A stretch of 64,000 bases of DNA from Acinetobacter lwoffii (GCF_029024105.1 NZ_CP118963.1:2418001-2482000); one strand, 5' to 3'; positions 49,640 to 59,257 are shown, numbered from the stretch's first letter. The notes: a model not told the origin generated them from the sequence alone. Numbers and translations are program-made.

Positions 49640-49707
49640 CCTACTCAAGCCAAGCAAATACCGTTTCTCACGACATTTGCCTGCTTTTATTTACCTTCAA
49701 AATTCGC

Positions 49708-51192
49708 TTATTTTTTTGAATTTTTACCGGCTTTTTTGCTCACGTCTTGAGCTTCAGATTCAGTTTCCGAATTTTCTTGATCCTCTGCACCCTGCTGTGA
49801 AGTCTCTGTAGCAGCTTCTGCCTCGTCAGCAGCTTCTGGATGCAGTTCAGCTTCGATTTCCGGGTCAAATGAAGTTTTGGTTAAAGCCGGTTGTTGCGAC
49901 TGCTTGTCTGCCGCGGGTTCAACCAACTCATCGTTGAGCGCCTCCAGCCCTTCACTCACTTTTTCATCTTTCTTCACTTCTGCTTCTTCAGAGCTTAGAT
50001 CATTCTGCTCTTTTTTGACCAGCTTGACTTGGGTAATCGTGTTATTGCCTTCAATCGCAATATCTTTATCCATGATCAGATTATCTTTCGCAGGCTCAAC
50101 TTCGTGAGAGGCACCATTTAAGAGTTTCGGAGTTGCCTGTTGCAACAAACTAACTGCTTTTTCATAAGCAGCATAAGGAGACAATTGCGAATCCTGATGC
50201 TGAATCAGGTATTGGCGTGCATGCGAGAATGCTTCCTGAGCTTTCTGATTTACATCCTCGACAAAACGATGACTATATACAGCACCAATACCAGCACTCG
50301 CCAGAGGCGTCAGTTTGGTTAATCGCTCCAGAATCGAAATTTTTGGCAGATGATTTATCCATTCCCATTTAGCCTCTCCCTCATGACGACTTAGCCATTG
50401 TTTGATAGCGCTGACATCATTATCAGAACCTAGCATGGCTTGTAGCTGGGAGATATCATGAGTTTTAAGGGTATTACTTAACGCTTTTAAACCCAATAAC
50501 AAGGTTTGCTTTTCTGCAATCAGGCTCAGGTCGATCTGTCTAAAGATATGCTGGACGATTTCCTGATCATCTTCTTTGCTCAGGTCAAAACCATAAGAGC
50601 GACCGACTTGATAAATGGTACGCAACGCCATCAGTAAAGAAGCGGGAATATCAATCGCGGTGCCAAGCATCCCTGAAGCACCACTCACTGCACCCTGCAC
50701 CGTTGCAATCCATTTGTTTTGTTCACCCAAAGCCTGTGAAATTCGCTTGGATCGATCGACGTCCTGAGTCAATTCCTCTAAATCTTTCGCTCCTGCCTCA
50801 TTCAGAATGGCATCAACTGAACTGGTTTGATTACTGAATTGATTGAGACGGTCATAAAAGTAGTTAGACACTTTTTCGGTCAGATCGGGAGAAACAAAAT
50901 GCGCGACATTATTCACGGTATTAAAGCGGCGCCCGAGAAGTTGACGAGAGACATTTGGAAGATGCTCGCGAAGCATTTGCTGAGGATTGTCATATTTTTT
51001 AGCTGAAAAAGCGCTTTTCGTCTTCGCCGAACCGTCAATCACCTGATCGGAGCTGGAAGGCTTCAGCGCTTTAGTCACCGAATCCGGCGCAACATGATTC
51101 AATAAATCCAATCCAGTTGAACTGAACTTTTTCGCCACTCCAAAGGCATTCGAAATCAGACCATTAGATTGTTTATTATTAGCATTTACCAT
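49708..51192 (-). CDS. EcsC family protein
   Basis: This 494-residue protein has a central EcsC-like domain (about 95-330), including AILNEAGAKDLEELTQDVDRS (in pieces) and GAVSGASGMLGTAIDIPASLLMALRTIYQVGRSYGF (in pieces). Glycine- and alanine-rich helices there may touch membranes. The C-terminal 110 residues are acidic, low-complexity (Glu/Ala/Gln) and end in KKAGKNSKK. EcsC was first noted beside the EcsAB transporter of Bacillus; its function is unknown. It lies directly upstream of the str operon in the same orientation and has no clear partner. Confidence 0.75.
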   Translation of the reverse strand: MVNANNKQSNGLISNAFGVAKKFSSTGLDLLNHVAPDSVTKALKPSSSDQVIDGSAKTKSAFSAKKYDNPQQMLREHLPNVSRQLLGRRFNTVNNVAHFVSPDLTEKVSNYFYDRLNQFSNQTSSVDAILNEAGAKDLEELTQDVDRSKRISQALGEQNKWIATVQGAVSGASGMLGTAIDIPASLLMALRTIYQVGRSYGFDLSKEDDQEIVQHIFRQIDLSLIAEKQTLLLGLKALSNTLKTHDISQLQAMLGSDNDVSAIKQWLSRHEGEAKWEWINHLPKISILERLTKLTPLASAGIGAVYSHRFVEDVNQKAQEAFSHARQYLIQHQDSQLSPYAAYEKAVSLLQQATPKLLNGASHEVEPAKDNLIMDKDIAIEGNNTITQVKLVKKEQNDLSSEEAEVKKDEKVSEGLEALNDELVEPAADKQSQQPALTKTSFDPEIEAELHPEAADEAEAATETSQQGAEDQENSETESEAQDVSKKAGKNSKK

Positions 51193-51393
51193 TTTTTACC
51201 TCAGCATTCATGTGCTTGTATTTGGTATAAATACTAGGTGTAGTCAGCGTTTATCTCAACTTTATTCTGTTTCATTTAGTAAAACCCCTACACGCCGACT
51301 CACAAACTCAACCGACTGTCACACGGCATAACATTTGCCATAAGATTTCAAAAGTCTTTCTGCTATCATGTTCCCCATCATGAAATAAGGCTA

Positions 51394-51434
51394 AGCGCTG
51401 GATTGGGCGATTTTAAAACCCAGATATCTGCGCT
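51394..51434 (+). promoter_or_regulatory. Hairpin in the fabB upstream region
   Basis: Outer arms AGCGC/GCGCT and inner arms TGGG/CCCA are nested around a loop, ending about 30 bases before the fabB ATG. No T tract follows, so this is not a terminator. It could be a leader structure or a dyad operator. The role is unknown. Confidence 0.3.
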
Positions 51435-51464
51435 GAGCATAGAGCAAACTATAAGGATCTGTAG

Positions 51465-52694
51465 ATGAAACGTGTTGTCATCACTGGCATGGGTATTAAC
51501 TCGTGTATTGGTAATACATTAGAGGATGTAAACCATTCTTTACAAAACGGGATTTCAGGAACACGTTTTAATCCGACTTATGCTGAACTCAATTTCAAAA
51601 GTCATGTCAGTGCTGCAGCCGAGCAGGATTTCGATGGGATCGACCGCAAACTGAAACGCTTTATGGGTGTATGTGCGATGTATGCGTACAACTCAGCTCT
51701 TGCTGCAGTTGAACATGCAGGTTTAAAGGTTGAAGATCTAGCTGGCAACCCACGCTATGGTATCGCGGGTGGTTCAGGTGGCGGTTCAACTGCTTCTGTT
51801 ATTGAAATGAACGAATTATTGCAAACCAAAGGTGCGCGTAAAATCGGTCCTTTCTTTGTACCACGTAATATGACTAACACCATTACGGCTAACGTTGGCG
51901 TTGCATTCAAATTACAAGGCGTGGCGCATACCATTACCAGTGCATGTGCAACCTCTGCCGATGCCATCGGTTATGCCTACAACCTGATTCAACTCGGTAA
52001 ACAAGATTTAATGCTGGCAGGTGGCGGTGAAGAAGATCACTGGTCACAAAGCTTGTTGTTTGATGCGATGGGCGCACTTTGCTCTAAATACAATGACAGC
52101 CCTGAAACAGCATCACGCCCTTATTCTGCAGACCGTGACGGTTTCGTGATTGCCGGTGGTGGTGGTTTCGTGATTCTTGAGTCTTTGGAACATGCGCAAG
52201 CGCGTGGTGCCAACATTCTTGCCGAAGTCGTAGGCTATGCAGCCAACTCGGATGGTGCCGACATGGTTGCACCATCTGGTGAAGGTGCAACGCGTTGCGT
52301 ACTAATGGCTTTAGAAGAAGCAAAACAACACGGTGTCGATAAAATTGACTATGTAAATACGCATGGTACTTCTACTCCAGCAGGTGACATCACAGAACTT
52401 AAAGCAATGGAACGTGCTTTTGGTGAAGGTCAGGTTCCTCCACTCAGCTCAACCAAGTCAATGACAGGTCACAGTCTTGGTGCTGCTGGTGTTCAAGAAG
52501 CGATTTATTCAGTTCTGATGATGCAGAATGACTTTATTGCTCCAAACATCAACGTGACCGAGCTGGATGAAGGCGCGAAACCGTTTGATATCGTGCTTGA
52601 AAAACGTGACGCAAAATTGAATACTGTCATGAGTAACAGTTTCGGTTTCGGCGGCGTAAATGCTTGTCTCATTTTCAAAAAATGGGAAGGCTAA
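51465..52694 (+). CDS. fabB: Beta-ketoacyl-ACP synthase I
   Basis: FabB condenses malonyl-ACP with acyl-ACP and is needed for unsaturated fatty-acid elongation. The 409 residues match the KAS I length (406 in E. coli). Catalytic Cys 161 is in TSACATSADAIG, His 300 in NTHGTSTPAGD and His 336 in MTGHSLGAAG. A full C-terminal FGFGGVNACLIF follows. No fabA neighbour is present; hemJ follows 23 bases downstream and may be co-transcribed. Confidence 0.94.
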   Translation: MKRVVITGMGINSCIGNTLEDVNHSLQNGISGTRFNPTYAELNFKSHVSAAAEQDFDGIDRKLKRFMGVCAMYAYNSALAAVEHAGLKVEDLAGNPRYGIAGGSGGGSTASVIEMNELLQTKGARKIGPFFVPRNMTNTITANVGVAFKLQGVAHTITSACATSADAIGYAYNLIQLGKQDLMLAGGGEEDHWSQSLLFDAMGALCSKYNDSPETASRPYSADRDGFVIAGGGGFVILESLEHAQARGANILAEVVGYAANSDGADMVAPSGEGATRCVLMALEEAKQHGVDKIDYVNTHGTSTPAGDITELKAMERAFGEGQVPPLSSTKSMTGHSLGAAGVQEAIYSVLMMQNDFIAPNINVTELDEGAKPFDIVLEKRDAKLNTVMSNSFGFGGVNACLIFKKWEG

Positions 52695-52717
52695 GCTGCC
52701 CAGTTTAGGGTGACTTG

Positions 52718-53170
52718 ATGGATGCTCCTTCTGATGCTTTCTTGTGGGTAAAAGCATTACATATTATTGCAGTAGTTTGCTGGTTCGCGGCTTTGTTCTA
52801 CTTGCCACGGCTGTATGTTTACCATGCCATGAGCGAAGATGCCGTCAGTCATCAACGCTTTGAAGTCATGGAACGTAAGCTGTACCGTGGCATCATGTGG
52901 CCAGCCATGTTGGCTACCTTGATTACGGCGCACTTTTTGGTGGATTGGGGTGATGCAACGCGTCACTATCATGAAGCCTTATGGTTTTACCTTAAAGTCG
53001 GCCTGGTCGGCTTATTGGTGATTTACCATCTGGTGTGTGGTTATTACCGCAAGAAGCTGATTGGTAATGCACACTACAAGTCACACAAGTTTTGGCGTTA
53101 TTTTAATGAGATGCCAACCCTGATCTTATTTGCAGTGGTGATTTTAGTCGTGGTTAAACCTACTTTCTAA
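52718..53170 (+). CDS. hemJ: Protoporphyrinogen oxidase HemJ
   Basis: HemJ oxidises protoporphyrinogen IX to protoporphyrin IX in heme synthesis, in the inner membrane. The 150 residues have four membrane segments. FLWVKALHIIAVVCWFAALFYLPRLYVYH (in pieces, about 8-36) contains the conserved His, and LWFYLKVGLVGLLVIYH (about 88-104) contains the conserved Lys. The ATG at 52718 follows TTTAGGGTG; a TTG codon just before it is also in frame. It is the form used by Acinetobacter in place of HemG/HemY. Confidence 0.93.
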   Translation: MDAPSDAFLWVKALHIIAVVCWFAALFYLPRLYVYHAMSEDAVSHQRFEVMERKLYRGIMWPAMLATLITAHFLVDWGDATRHYHEALWFYLKVGLVGLLVIYHLVCGYYRKKLIGNAHYKSHKFWRYFNEMPTLILFAVVILVVVKPTF

Positions 53171-53184
53171 TTCACCTGCGCAAT

Positions 53185-53215
53185 AAAAAAATCCCCGATC
53201 AGTCGGGGATTTTTT
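53185..53215. terminator. Bidirectional terminator between hemJ and cycA
   Basis: AAAAAATCCCCGA-TCAG-TCGGGGATTTTTT lies between convergent genes. Confidence 0.92.
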
Positions 53216-53227
53216 ATGTCTGAATAT

Positions 53228-54655
53228 TTAAGGATTACCACGCTGACGCATACGCGGCTTATACAGCAAACGATAGGTCACTGCCAGAATAATCAACCAT
53301 AAAGGACTGATCATCAGAGCTTTTAGAGTATCAGGTTCCAAGCTTAGAATAATCAAGGCGAACAACAAGAATGCTAATACCACATAAGACATCCATACCC
53401 CACCCGGCATTTTAAAGGTCGAAGCCACATGTTTTTGCGGTTGCTGCTTACGGTAACGGATGTAGCACACCATGATGATGCTCCAGATACTAATAAACAG
53501 GATCACACACAGCGAACTTGCCAGAGTAAAAGCTTCCATGGTGTTTGGTACAAAATACTGAAATGCTGCCCCCAACATAATAAAAGCACAGGAGAAAAAT
53601 AACCCTGTGGCTGGTACTGCCCGACTAGATAACCGCGCTAAAGCTTGAGGCGCCTGTCCATCACGTGCCAAACCAAACAACATACGACTGGTCGAGAATA
53701 CCCCACTGTTCATAGAGGACATCACTGACGACAATACCACCAGGTTCATGATAATGGCTGAAGTTGGAATACCGGCATACAGGAACAAACTCACAAATGG
53801 ACTTTGATCCGCAGGAATCAAATGCCATGGTGTAACTGACATGATCATCAGCAATGACAATACATAGAACAGAATGATCCGCGTAGGAATGGCGTTGACC
53901 GCTTTGGGTAAATTCTTTTCCGGATCTTTGGTTTCTGCCGCCATCGTACCGAGCAGTTCCACCCCGACAAAGGCAAACATGGCAATCTGGAAGCCTGCCA
54001 GAAAACCAGTAAAGCCTTTGGGAAATAAGCCACCATGCGCCCAGACATTACTAAAACTGGCGACGGCGCCACTCGGTGCCTGAAAACCGCTAAACACCAT
54101 ATAACCACCGACAAAGATCAAACCAAGAATGGCTAAAATCTTGATTAGTGCGAACCAGAATTCAATCTCACCAAACAGTTTGACCGTGACTAGGTTAATC
54201 GCGAGAATAAACAGCACACAGCCAATACTAATCATCGCCTGCCCCATCGGGGTAAAGGCCATGCCTTCGGGCAGCCAGAAACTCAAATAGTTAATAATCG
54301 CCGCGAGATCGGCAATCCCTACCAGCACCCAACCCAGCCAGTACGACCAGCCAATATAATAGCCAGCACCCGGCCCGATCAGGTCATGGGCCATATCAAT
54401 AAAAGATTTGTAATGCAGATTGGACAACAGCATTTCACCCAACGCACGCATCAGAAAGAAGAACATGCCACCAATGATCATATAAATGATCAAAATTGAA
54501 GGGCCTGCCAGGGAGATGGTTTTTCCCGATCCCATAAACAGGCCAGTACCGATACAGCCACCAATGGCGATTAACTGCAAATGTCGGTTAGAGAGTTTTC
54601 GTTGCAACTCATGCGGCGACGATTTTACGTCTTCTGTGCCCGGGGTGGTTTTCAT
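53228..54655 (-). CDS. cycA: Amino acid permease, D-serine/D-alanine/glycine transporter type
   Basis: This 475-residue APC-superfamily proton symporter has 12 hydrophobic segments. The substrate-binding motif is IGGCIGTGLFMGSGKTI (about 32-48). FAFVGVELLGTMAAETKDPEKNLPKAVN (in pieces) is the conserved loop region. It resembles E. coli CycA most. Lying downstream of dadA-dadX-ridA, it fits import of D-alanine for catabolism. It is separated from ridA by about 170 bases, so it may have its own promoter. Related permeases (proY, gabP) cannot be fully excluded. Confidence 0.8.
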   Translation of the reverse strand: MKTTPGTEDVKSSPHELQRKLSNRHLQLIAIGGCIGTGLFMGSGKTISLAGPSILIIYMIIGGMFFFLMRALGEMLLSNLHYKSFIDMAHDLIGPGAGYYIGWSYWLGWVLVGIADLAAIINYLSFWLPEGMAFTPMGQAMISIGCVLFILAINLVTVKLFGEIEFWFALIKILAILGLIFVGGYMVFSGFQAPSGAVASFSNVWAHGGLFPKGFTGFLAGFQIAMFAFVGVELLGTMAAETKDPEKNLPKAVNAIPTRIILFYVLSLLMIMSVTPWHLIPADQSPFVSLFLYAGIPTSAIIMNLVVLSSVMSSMNSGVFSTSRMLFGLARDGQAPQALARLSSRAVPATGLFFSCAFIMLGAAFQYFVPNTMEAFTLASSLCVILFISIWSIIMVCYIRYRKQQPQKHVASTFKMPGGVWMSYVVLAFLLFALIILSLEPDTLKALMISPLWLIILAVTYRLLYKPRMRQRGNP

Positions 54656-54824
54656 GTTTACATCCTTTTTAATCTTTACAACAGCATCAAGCTGAATTTA
54701 CAACGTTCAGTCCTCGAACGCTTATTATGACATTTTCATACTTTTTACTGCGCTGTTCAGTGAGATTTACTGCACTAAAACGACTTAAATCATTGCATGG
54801 GAGATTTCAATATCAAAAATTCAA

Positions 54825-55190
54825 TTAAGCTTGAGCTGCAATGACTGCAATTTCAATCAGCCAGTCCGGATTGACCAAATCTGCCTGAATCGTAGCACGT
54901 GCCGGCGTACCATGTCCTTGTAACCATTCCACCCAAAGCTGATTCACGGTTTGAAAATCATCCAGATGCTTGACAAATAATTGTGCAGAAAGCAGCTGGC
55001 TTTTATCGGTATTTGCCAGTGCAAGCAATTCTTCAATTTTTGCAAAGACTTCCAGTGTTTGGCCGCGTACATCCAGATCCGTGCTATTTGGCACCTGACC
55101 TGATAGATACACAGTTTGATGATGAATCGTCACCGCACTCATGATTTGATTGCTGTTGAGTCGCTGAATGGCTGTATTGTCCTGTGTCAT
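54825..55190 (-). CDS. RidA family protein
   Basis: This 121-residue YjgF/RidA protein hydrolyses reactive enamine/imine intermediates, here most likely those released by D-amino-acid oxidation. QTVYLSGQVPNS (about 27-39) and the conserved Arg in GTPARATIQADLVNPDWLIEI (in pieces, about 95-115) are visible. It is third in the dadA-dadX-ridA run, a pairing that makes chemical sense because DadA generates iminoacids. Confidence 0.9.
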   Translation of the reverse strand: MTQDNTAIQRLNSNQIMSAVTIHHQTVYLSGQVPNSTDLDVRGQTLEVFAKIEELLALANTDKSQLLSAQLFVKHLDDFQTVNQLWVEWLQGHGTPARATIQADLVNPDWLIEIAVIAAQA

Positions 55191-55238
55191 GCTAATCTTC
55201 CTTATTTGGGATATTTAAATAAAATTTAAATTAAAAAT

Positions 55239-56351
55239 TTAAGCGTCAATCTGGAAATGAACCCGGGCGGTCACCGCACACATCAGCTCATAGCCGATGG
55301 TGCCTGAACTGGCCGCCACCTCATCAATCGGCAAAGCCACACCTTGGGAAGATCGTCCCCAAAGTACCACTTCACTCCCCACATTCGCCTGCGGCAGCGC
55401 AGTCAGATCTACCGCCAGCATATCCATACTGATTCGACCCAATGTCTGTGTTTTGATTGAATCGACCAGCACGGGCGTACCGGTCGCCGATAACCGTTGA
55501 TAACCATCCGCATAACCACAGGCCACAATCCCGATCCGCATATTCTGCGTGGCGATAAATTTGGAACCATAGCCAATGCTCTCACCTGTCTGGATCATCT
55601 GAATGGCGATAATTTCACTGCGCAAGCTCATGCTCGGTTGCAGATTCCAGTCTTGAATCGTGTGGGTTGGATAATCTGGTGAACTGCCATACAGCATGAT
55701 GCCGCTACGTACAATATCGGAATGAAGGGTTTGATGATGACGCAGAATGGCCGCACTGTTACTGAGTGAGATTTTACCCTCAAACCCCTGAATGGCCTGG
55801 CTAAAAATCAGGTTTTGATACTGAATCCCATCCTGTCCAAAACGCTGGCCATCTGCATCGGAGAAATGGGTCATATGCGTGATTGAACGCACATTATTCA
55901 GCTGATGCAGTTCCTGCCAGATCTCTGCATATTGCTGCGGCTCGAAACCCAGACGGTTCATGCCGCTGTTCATTTTCAAGAACACATCAAAATGTGCATC
56001 CGGTGCTATTTCAGCAAACTGTTTTAGCCATTGCACTTGATGCCGGGAATGAATGGCAAAGCTCATTTCATGCTTCACACATGCAAATAAATCCTCAAAA
56101 GCGAAAATACCTTCGAGCAACATTAGCGGCTTCTTGCATCCCAGCGCACGTAGCCGCGCGCCCTCTTCAATATCCAGAAAGGCAAAACCGTCTGCACCTT
56201 CAAGTCCAGCATAGACACGTTCAATCCCGTGCCCATAGGCATTGGCCTTGACCACGGCAAATACCTGACTATTGGGCATACATTGGCGCGCCACACTTAA
56301 ATTATGCGCAAGCGCCTGTTGATGGATAATTGCAGTAATGGGACGTGGCAT
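55239..56351 (-). CDS. dadX: Alanine racemase, catabolic type
   Basis: This PLP enzyme interconverts L- and D-alanine. It is 370 residues with PLP Lys 35 in FAVVKANAYGHG, the Tyr-bearing GESIGYGSKF (about 262-271), HMTHFSDAD and the C-terminal EVAASSGTIGYELMCAVTARV. Because it follows dadA by 34 bases and shares its strand, the catabolic DadX role is preferred over biosynthetic Alr, though the sequence alone does not separate them. Confidence 0.92.
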   Translation of the reverse strand: MPRPITAIIHQQALAHNLSVARQCMPNSQVFAVVKANAYGHGIERVYAGLEGADGFAFLDIEEGARLRALGCKKPLMLLEGIFAFEDLFACVKHEMSFAIHSRHQVQWLKQFAEIAPDAHFDVFLKMNSGMNRLGFEPQQYAEIWQELHQLNNVRSITHMTHFSDADGQRFGQDGIQYQNLIFSQAIQGFEGKISLSNSAAILRHHQTLHSDIVRSGIMLYGSSPDYPTHTIQDWNLQPSMSLRSEIIAIQMIQTGESIGYGSKFIATQNMRIGIVACGYADGYQRLSATGTPVLVDSIKTQTLGRISMDMLAVDLTALPQANVGSEVVLWGRSSQGVALPIDEVAASSGTIGYELMCAVTARVHFQIDA

Positions 56352-56385
56352 ACATTCCTCCTTGAATATTCCGCCTCAGATAGTC

Positions 56386-57645
56386 TTAAGCCGCCTGGTG
56401 ATAGCGCGCCAATGACAGACCTTCGGTACTAATTTCAGGATCACGTGCCAAAACCAGATCGCTGATTAATTTTCCTGAACCGCAGGCCATGGTCCAACCC
56501 AGCGTGCCATGTCCAGTATTCAGGAACAGGTTTTTAAAACGGGTTTTCCCAATAATTGGCGTACTGTCCGGGGTCATTGGACGCAGTCCTGTCCAGAAAC
56601 TGGCCTGATTCATGTCTCCTCCAGGGAATAAATCACGGGTCACCATTTCCAGCGTGCCGCGACGATCTTCATTCAGACCCAAATTAAAACCGCTCAGTTC
56701 AGCCATTCCCCCTACGCGGATGCGCTGGTCGAAACGGGTAATCGCAATTTTATAGGTTTCATCCAGTACTGTAGATTGTGGTGCATAGGCCGGATCTAAA
56801 ATCGGAATGGTCAGTGAATAACCTTTCACCGGATAGACCGGTAAATTCAGTTCAAGCGGTTTGAGGAAATCACGTGAATAACTACCAAAGGCCAGCACAT
56901 ATTTATCTGCCGTGAGTACCTGACCATTCACCAGAACACCTTTGATCTGGTCACCTTCTACAATCAGCTTTTCAACGTTTTGATTGAACTTAAACTCTAC
57001 ACCCATCCCTTTGGCATGTTCTGCCAGGGCATTGGTAAACAGATAGCAGTCACCTGTTTCATCATTGGGTAAATGCAGACCGCCTACCAGTTTGTCTTTT
57101 GCCTGTGCCAATGCCGGTTCTACACGCGCCAATCCATCGCGGTCCAGTAGTTCAAATTCAACTCCGGTTTCTTTCAGAACTTCAATATCGCGCTGCACCG
57201 CATCCAGCTGCGCATCTTTACGGAAAATCTGCAAAGTGCCTTTTGAACGGTTTTCATAAGAGATGCCAATATCACGGCGCAAATTACGCAAACAGTCACG
57301 GCTATATTCAGCCACACGCACCATCCGTTCTTTATTGACTGCATAATGCTGCGCATTACAGTTTTTCAGCATTTGTGCCATCCACTGCAATTGCCACAAG
57401 CTGCCATCGACATTAATCGCCAACGGTGCATGATGCTGAAACATCCATTTGACTGCCTTAAACGGAATACCTGGTGCAGCCCAAGGGGTCGAGTATCCTG
57501 GGGAAATCTGCCCGGCATTACCGAAGCTGGTTTCTTGCGCCGGACCTGCCTGACGATCCAGCACAGTCACAGTTGCTCCCTGCTGCGCCAGATAGTAAGC
57601 GCTTGCCACACCAATCACACCACTACCCAAAACTAATACGCGCAT
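56386..57645 (-). CDS. dadA: D-amino acid dehydrogenase small subunit
   Basis: DadA oxidises D-alanine to pyruvate and ammonia, passing electrons to the respiratory chain from the inner membrane. The 419 residues start [21 protein letters not shown], the FAD motif. The ATG at 57645 has GAGGG upstream; a TTG 15 bases earlier is in frame. [20 protein letters not shown] (about 45-64) and [13 protein letters not shown] with [17 protein letters not shown] are DadA hallmarks. It is first gene of the dad operon and diverges from the Lrp-type regulator. Confidence 0.96.
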   Translation of the reverse strand: MRVLVLGSGVIGVASAYYLAQQGATVTVLDRQAGPAQETSFGNAGQISPGYSTPWAAPGIPFKAVKWMFQHHAPLAINVDGSLWQLQWMAQMLKNCNAQHYAVNKERMVRVAEYSRDCLRNLRRDIGISYENRSKGTLQIFRKDAQLDAVQRDIEVLKETGVEFELLDRDGLARVEPALAQAKDKLVGGLHLPNDETGDCYLFTNALAEHAKGMGVEFKFNQNVEKLIVEGDQIKGVLVNGQVLTADKYVLAFGSYSRDFLKPLELNLPVYPVKGYSLTIPILDPAYAPQSTVLDETYKIAITRFDQRIRVGGMAELSGFNLGLNEDRRGTLEMVTRDLFPGGDMNQASFWTGLRPMTPDSTPIIGKTRFKNLFLNTGHGTLGWTMACGSGKLISDLVLARDPEISTEGLSLARYHQAA

Positions 57646-57715
57646 TACCTTAACCCTCAAACATCTTTTCAGTTTATTTCACTAGTATATTTTTGCTTTA
57701 ATAGTTAAATTCACT

Positions 57716-57736
57716 ATATTCAGACTGTATATTCAG
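57716..57736. promoter_or_regulatory. Candidate Lrp/DadR operator between dadA and its regulator
   Basis: ATATTCAG is repeated at 57716-57723 and 57729-57736, a 13-base period. It lies inside a looser dyad from TTCACT to AGTGGAA, in the 140-base divergent gap. Lrp-family proteins bind such AT-rich, helically spaced sites. The assignment to the adjacent regulator is inference. Confidence 0.4.
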
Positions 57737-57785
57737 TGGAATAAATATTTTTTCGGGCAGAATTAAAAAAAAGAGGGAAATATTG

Positions 57786-58253
57786 ATGCGCAAATTAGAC
57801 CGCATTGACCGCATGATTCTGGATATCCTGCAACGCGATGGCCGGATTGCCATTAGCGAACTTGCAGCACGCGTCAATCTATCGACCACGCCCTGTTCAG
57901 AACGGGTAAAACGGCTAGAGCGCGAAGGCATTATCATGGGCTATTACGCCCGTTTAAATCCGGAAATGCTGGAGCGCAACCTGCTGGTTTTTCTGGAAAT
58001 CAAACTCTCTGCCAAATCAGGTGATGTCTTTGATCAGGTGGCACGTAACCTAACCGAAATCCCGGAAGTCCTGGAATGCCATTTAATTTCCGGTGATTTT
58101 GATTATCTGGTCAAAGCACGTTTAAAAGAAATGAGTGCTTATCGCCGTCTACTGGGAGATTTACTGAAAAAACTACCCGCCTCTGCCTCCTCGCACAGCT
58201 ATGTGGTGATGGAAGAAGTCAAAGAAAGTTTATATCTGGACTTGGGTATTTAG
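57786..58253 (+). CDS. dadR: Lrp/AsnC family regulator, probable DadR
   Basis: This 155-residue feast/famine regulator has an N-terminal helix-turn-helix (about 1-60; ISELAARVNLSTTPCSERVKRLEREG, in pieces) and a C-terminal RAM ligand-binding domain (VLECHLISGDFDYLVKARL). The ATG at 57786 follows GAGGG; a TTG just before is in frame. Its position opposite dadA-dadX is that of Pseudomonas dadR, an alanine-responsive activator of the operon. It could instead be a global Lrp. Confidence 0.9.
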   Translation: MRKLDRIDRMILDILQRDGRIAISELAARVNLSTTPCSERVKRLEREGIIMGYYARLNPEMLERNLLVFLEIKLSAKSGDVFDQVARNLTEIPEVLECHLISGDFDYLVKARLKEMSAYRRLLGDLLKKLPASASSHSYVVMEEVKESLYLDLGI

Positions 58254-58280
58254 TAATGATGGCTTTTTAAAGCTACTGGC

Positions 58281-58310
58281 AAAAACAACAAAGCCCCAAA
58301 CGGGGCTTTG
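58281..58310 (-). terminator. Terminator between dadR and the LysM gene
   Basis: AAAGCCCC-AAAC-GGGGCTTT. On the minus strand the hairpin is followed by GTTGTTTTTG, so it best serves the LysM gene. Confidence 0.8.
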
Positions 58311-58340
58311 AGATCGAACATTGATTGGACTTATTAAAAA

Positions 58341-58835
58341 TCAAGCAGGAATGCGGAGCACCTGTCCCGGAAAAATATCATCTGCATCTTTGAGCAACGG
58401 ACGGTTGGCTTCAAAAATTTTATTATACTGATTGGCATCACCATAAAACTCTTTTGAGATTTTTGACAAACTGTCACCTGATTTCACCGTGTAGAACTTA
58501 CTTTCCGGCTCAGGACTACTCACTGTAAGCTGATCATCCACTTTGGCCACATGATCAATATTACCCACGGCCAGAACAATCTTTTCACGATCGGCCTGAC
58601 TTTGTACCTGACCTCTGACCGTCGCCAGATCTGAGGCTGAATTATAACTGATGGATAAACCAGTGATCGGAAGGCCCAGACTTTTCACATGGCCGAGTAA
58701 TTTATTTGCCACTTCCTGAGCAGAAGGCTCCGCAGGTTGTGCTGCAGCCGGCGTTGTCGTTGTAGGTGCAGCCTGTGGTTCCGCAGCAGCTGTATTCTTC
58801 TTACCGATACCTTTTACAAAATCAAAAAGACCCAT
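58341..58835 (-). CDS. lysM: LysM and BON domain protein (YgaU/Kbp-like)
   Basis: The 164-residue protein starts MGLFDFVKGIGKK; the ATG at 58835 follows a GGAG site. An Ala/Pro/Thr-rich linker (about 14-40) precedes a BON domain (about 45-105) and a C-terminal LysM domain (about 112-163: FYTVKSGDSLSKISKEFYGD, then NRPLLKDADDIFPGQVLRIP). E. coli YgaU (Kbp) binds potassium ions and has the same architecture without the linker. No signal peptide is visible, so it is likely cytoplasmic. Confidence 0.9.
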   Translation of the reverse strand: MGLFDFVKGIGKKNTAAAEPQAAPTTTTPAAAQPAEPSAQEVANKLLGHVKSLGLPITGLSISYNSASDLATVRGQVQSQADREKIVLAVGNIDHVAKVDDQLTVSSPEPESKFYTVKSGDSLSKISKEFYGDANQYNKIFEANRPLLKDADDIFPGQVLRIPA

Positions 58836-58967
58836 AGCGGACTCCATTCTTGTTGTTAATGTCACATCACTCTTATTTTTATAATGAAAACTCTAGAGAG
58901 ATAGTTAGTCATTGGTGACAGAAAGGTAATGAATTGTAAAACCTCCATTCATGTGAAAAGCAGACAC

Positions 58968-58990
58968 AAAAAAACCACCTCTAGGGTGGT
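58968..58990 (-). terminator. Terminator downstream of acpP
   Basis: On the minus strand ACCACC-CTAGA-GGTGGT is followed by TTTTTTTG. It lies about 30 bases after the acpP stop. Confidence 0.85.
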
Positions 58991-59020
58991 CTTTATGTTC
59001 AGCAAAGCTGAAATCGGCGA

Positions 59021-59257
59021 TTAACCTAGTTTCTTAGAAACGTAGTCAATTGCAGATTGAACAGTTGTGATTTCGTTAGAATCTTCATCAGGAATCGTGA
59101 TGTCGAAATCATTTTCGAAAGACATAACAAGTTCAACTAGATCTAGAGAATCTGCACCTAAGTCATCCATGAAAGATGCTTCGTTTTTAATCTCTTCGAT
59201 TTTGATACCAAGTTGTTCTGCAACTGCTTGCTTAACACGTTGTTCGATATCGCTCAC
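59021..59257 (-). CDS. acpP: Acyl carrier protein
   Basis: AcpP carries growing acyl chains on a 4'-phosphopantetheine arm. The start is GTG at 59257 ([16 protein letters not shown]), seven bases after AGGAG. This gives the usual 78 residues; the frame extends five codons further without matching the family. The attachment serine is Ser 37 in [14 protein letters not shown]. The protein is strongly acidic. It follows fabG in the fabD-fabG-acpP cluster, with an 83-base gap that may hold an internal promoter. Confidence 0.96.
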   Translation of the reverse strand: MSDIEQRVKQAVAEQLGIKIEEIKNEASFMDDLGADSLDLVELVMSFENDFDITIPDEDSNEITTVQSAIDYVSKKLG

